A stretch of 42,594 nucleotides of DNA from Clostridium sp. AF27-2AA (lineage in GTDB: Bacteria > Bacillota > Clostridia > Lachnospirales > Lachnospiraceae), in assembly GCF_003478505.1 (NCBI RefSeq), contig NZ_QUFI01000026.1, forward strand, positions 1-42,594, given 5' to 3'. The translations under genes were made by a program, and so were the position numbers. Position 1 is the stretch's first letter. Each line of letters starts with the position of its first letter. The notes below the pieces were generated by a model, which was not told the DNA's origin, did no database searches, and saw only the letters and a program-made list of their open reading frames with translations. This document shows positions 41,099-42,594 of the stretch, in pieces.

Positions 41099-42556
41099 AT
41101 GGTAACAAATGACGCAACAATCTTACGCATCAAACACGACGTACTTTACGAGGTAGCAAAGCTTGCATGGAACGGCGAGCTGGATGAGGAACACAAGGCT
41201 CAGGTTCCGTACACCATCATACCGGGACCGCAGGCACAGTTCCGCTGCTGTATTTATAAAGAGCGCGAGATCATCCGTCAGCGTGTCCGCCTGGCAGAGG
41301 GCAAGTGCCCGACCAGCGGCAAAGATTCCAGAAACGTAGTCCAGGTCATCGGCGCAGCCTGCGAGGAGTGTCCGATCGCATCCTATACGGTAACCGATAA
41401 CTGTAGAAAATGTATGGGTAAAGCATGCCAGAACTCTTGTAACTTTGGCGCGATCAGCATGGGAGATACCCGTGCCCATATTGATCCGAACAAGTGTAAG
41501 GAGTGCGGCAAGTGCGCAAATGCCTGCCCGTACAACGCGATCGCACATCTGGAGCGCCCGTGTAAGAAGGCCTGCCCGGTAGACGCGATTACCTACGACG
41601 AGTATGGCGTATGCGAGATCGATGAAAATAAGTGTATCCAGTGCGGCGCCTGCATCCACAGCTGTCCGTTCGGTGCAGTCGGCTCCAAAACCTTTATGGT
41701 AGATGTCATCAACATGATCAATGCCGGCAAGAAGGTAGTAGCTATGGTGGCACCGGCAACCGAGGGCCAGTTTGGAGCTGACATTACCATGGCAAGCTGG
41801 AAGACCGCGTTAAAGAAGGTTGGCTTCGCAGATATGGTAGAGGTTGCGCTGGGCGGAGATATGACCGCTGCAGCAGAAGCAGCTGAGTGGGCAGAGGCTT
41901 ATAAAGAGGGTAAGAAGATGACCACCTCCTGCTGTCCGGCATTTGTTAACATGATCAAACAGCATTTCCCGCAGCTGCTGGATAATATGTCCACCACTGT
42001 TTCTCCGATGTGTGCCGTTTCCAGAATGCTGAAAGAAAAAGACCCGGAGACGGTTACGGTTTTCATCGGACCGTGCATCGCAAAGAAGAGCGAAACTCTG
42101 GATTTAAATATCAAGGATAACGCCGACTATGCCATGACCTTTGGAGAGATCCGCGCCATGATGCGCGCGAAGGGCGTAGATCTTGAGCCGGAGGAGAACA
42201 CCTATCAGGAAGGTTCTGTATTCGGCAAGCGTTTTGGTAACGCAGGCGGCGTAACCGCAGCGGTGGTAGAGTGCTTCAAGGAGATGAACGAGGATATCAC
42301 CCCGAACGTAATGAAGTGCAACGGTGCGGCAGAGTGTAAGAAAGCGCTGCTTCTTATGAAGGTCGGCAAGCTTCCGGCAGACTTTGTAGAGGGTATGGCC
42401 TGTGTAGGCGGCTGTGTAGGCGGCCCAAGCAAGCATAAGACCGAGCTGGAGGCAAAGAAGGCAAGAGATCTTCTGATTGGCCAGGCAGATGACCGCGAGG
42501 TACATGCAAACTTAAAGAACCTGGGCGTAGATCAGGTCGCAATGCATAGACACTAA
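41099..42556 (+). CDS. [FeFe]-hydrogenase, group B-like catalytic enzyme
   Basis: 485 residues from ATG 41099 (GAGGAGG 7 bases upstream; the longer frame is unlikely). The N-terminal half has many Cys for several [4Fe-4S] clusters, including NCRKCMGKACQNSC, KCKECGKCANACP and KCIQCGACIHSCP. The H-cluster domain has TTSCCPAF (C278/C279), IGPCIAKKSE (C326) and EGMACVGGCVGGP (C435, C439), all ligands intact; C278 is the proton-transfer Cys. TSCCPAF and the GGCVGGP form fit group B/HfsB-like enzymes that evolve H2 from ferredoxin. It is the last gene of the cluster in view. The last 38 bases of the window show nothing further. Confidence 0.92.
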   Translation: MVTNDATILRIKHDVLYEVAKLAWNGELDEEHKAQVPYTIIPGPQAQFRCCIYKEREIIRQRVRLAEGKCPTSGKDSRNVVQVIGAACEECPIASYTVTDNCRKCMGKACQNSCNFGAISMGDTRAHIDPNKCKECGKCANACPYNAIAHLERPCKKACPVDAITYDEYGVCEIDENKCIQCGACIHSCPFGAVGSKTFMVDVINMINAGKKVVAMVAPATEGQFGADITMASWKTALKKVGFADMVEVALGGDMTAAAEAAEWAEAYKEGKKMTTSCCPAFVNMIKQHFPQLLDNMSTTVSPMCAVSRMLKEKDPETVTVFIGPCIAKKSETLDLNIKDNADYAMTFGEIRAMMRAKGVDLEPEENTYQEGSVFGKRFGNAGGVTAAVVECFKEMNEDITPNVMKCNGAAECKKALLLMKVGKLPADFVEGMACVGGCVGGPSKHKTELEAKKARDLLIGQADDREVHANLKNLGVDQVAMHRH

Positions 42557-42594
42557 ATAACAATATAGAGACAGAACCCACTACAGGTCCGAAG

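Overview
The window looks like a chromosomal segment of an anaerobic, probably spore-forming Clostridia member, most likely Lachnospiraceae. This rests on strong AGGAGG ribosome sites, consensus sigma-A promoters, tRNA genes without an encoded CCA end, RNase Y, a LexA/DinR-type SOS box, a mannose-family PTS, two [FeFe]-hydrogenases, choline-binding-type wall repeats and one sigma-G-like promoter. No rRNA, CRISPR array, prophage or complete transposon is visible. The only mobile trace is at the left edge, where the 3' part of an IscB RNA-guided nuclease gene ends in a hairpin directly against a small wall-repeat protein gene.

Layout. 1-1.3 kb: iscB fragment, element-end hairpin, wall-repeat protein. 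1.4-8.4 kb: amino-acid operon leuB-ilvD-ilvB-serC-serA from one promoter. 8.4-9.4 kb: convergent intracellular-type subtilase. 9.5-13.2 kb: SOS-controlled recA-recX, then rny. 13.2-15.9 kb: DUF819 membrane protein between two identical 41-bp terminators, then a second wall-repeat protein. 15.9-16.8 kb: HAD phosphatase on the minus strand. 17.0-23.7 kb: sugar-uptake operon with a LevR-like regulator lacking the GAFTGA loop, PTS IIB, IIC and IID, a cytoplasmic ceramidase-like hydrolase, and PTS IIA. 23.7-27.2 kb: MBL hydrolase, DUF1700 protein, M23 peptidase, NlpC/P60 peptidase. 27.3-27.6 kb: a small Asn/Ser-rich 12-residue-repeat protein behind a sigma-G-like promoter. 27.7-30.3 kb: membrane alpha/beta hydrolase behind two palindromic operators, then a TetR regulator. 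30.4-35.2 kb: rhodanese, then the operon yfcE, THUMP methyltransferase, C1 lipoprotein peptidase, rdgB and a second phosphoesterase. 35.3-37.6 kb: eight tRNAs around trpS. 37.7-42.6 kb: a four-gene cluster of [2Fe-2S] protein, PAS-containing [FeFe]-hydrogenase, SpoIIE-type phosphatase and catalytic-type [FeFe]-hydrogenase.

How the genes work together. The first operon joins branched-chain and serine synthesis, but ilvN, ilvC, leuACD and serB are not in the window. The PTS operon carries its own regulator and a zinc-amidase-fold enzyme without a signal peptide, suggesting processing of the imported, phosphorylated substrate inside the cell. The hydrogenase cluster pairs a likely H2-producing enzyme with a likely H2/redox-sensing hydrogenase and a PP2C-type phosphatase. 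The PTS-hydrolase operon, the hydrogenase signalling cluster, the sigma-G repeat protein and the iscB junction deserve most attention.
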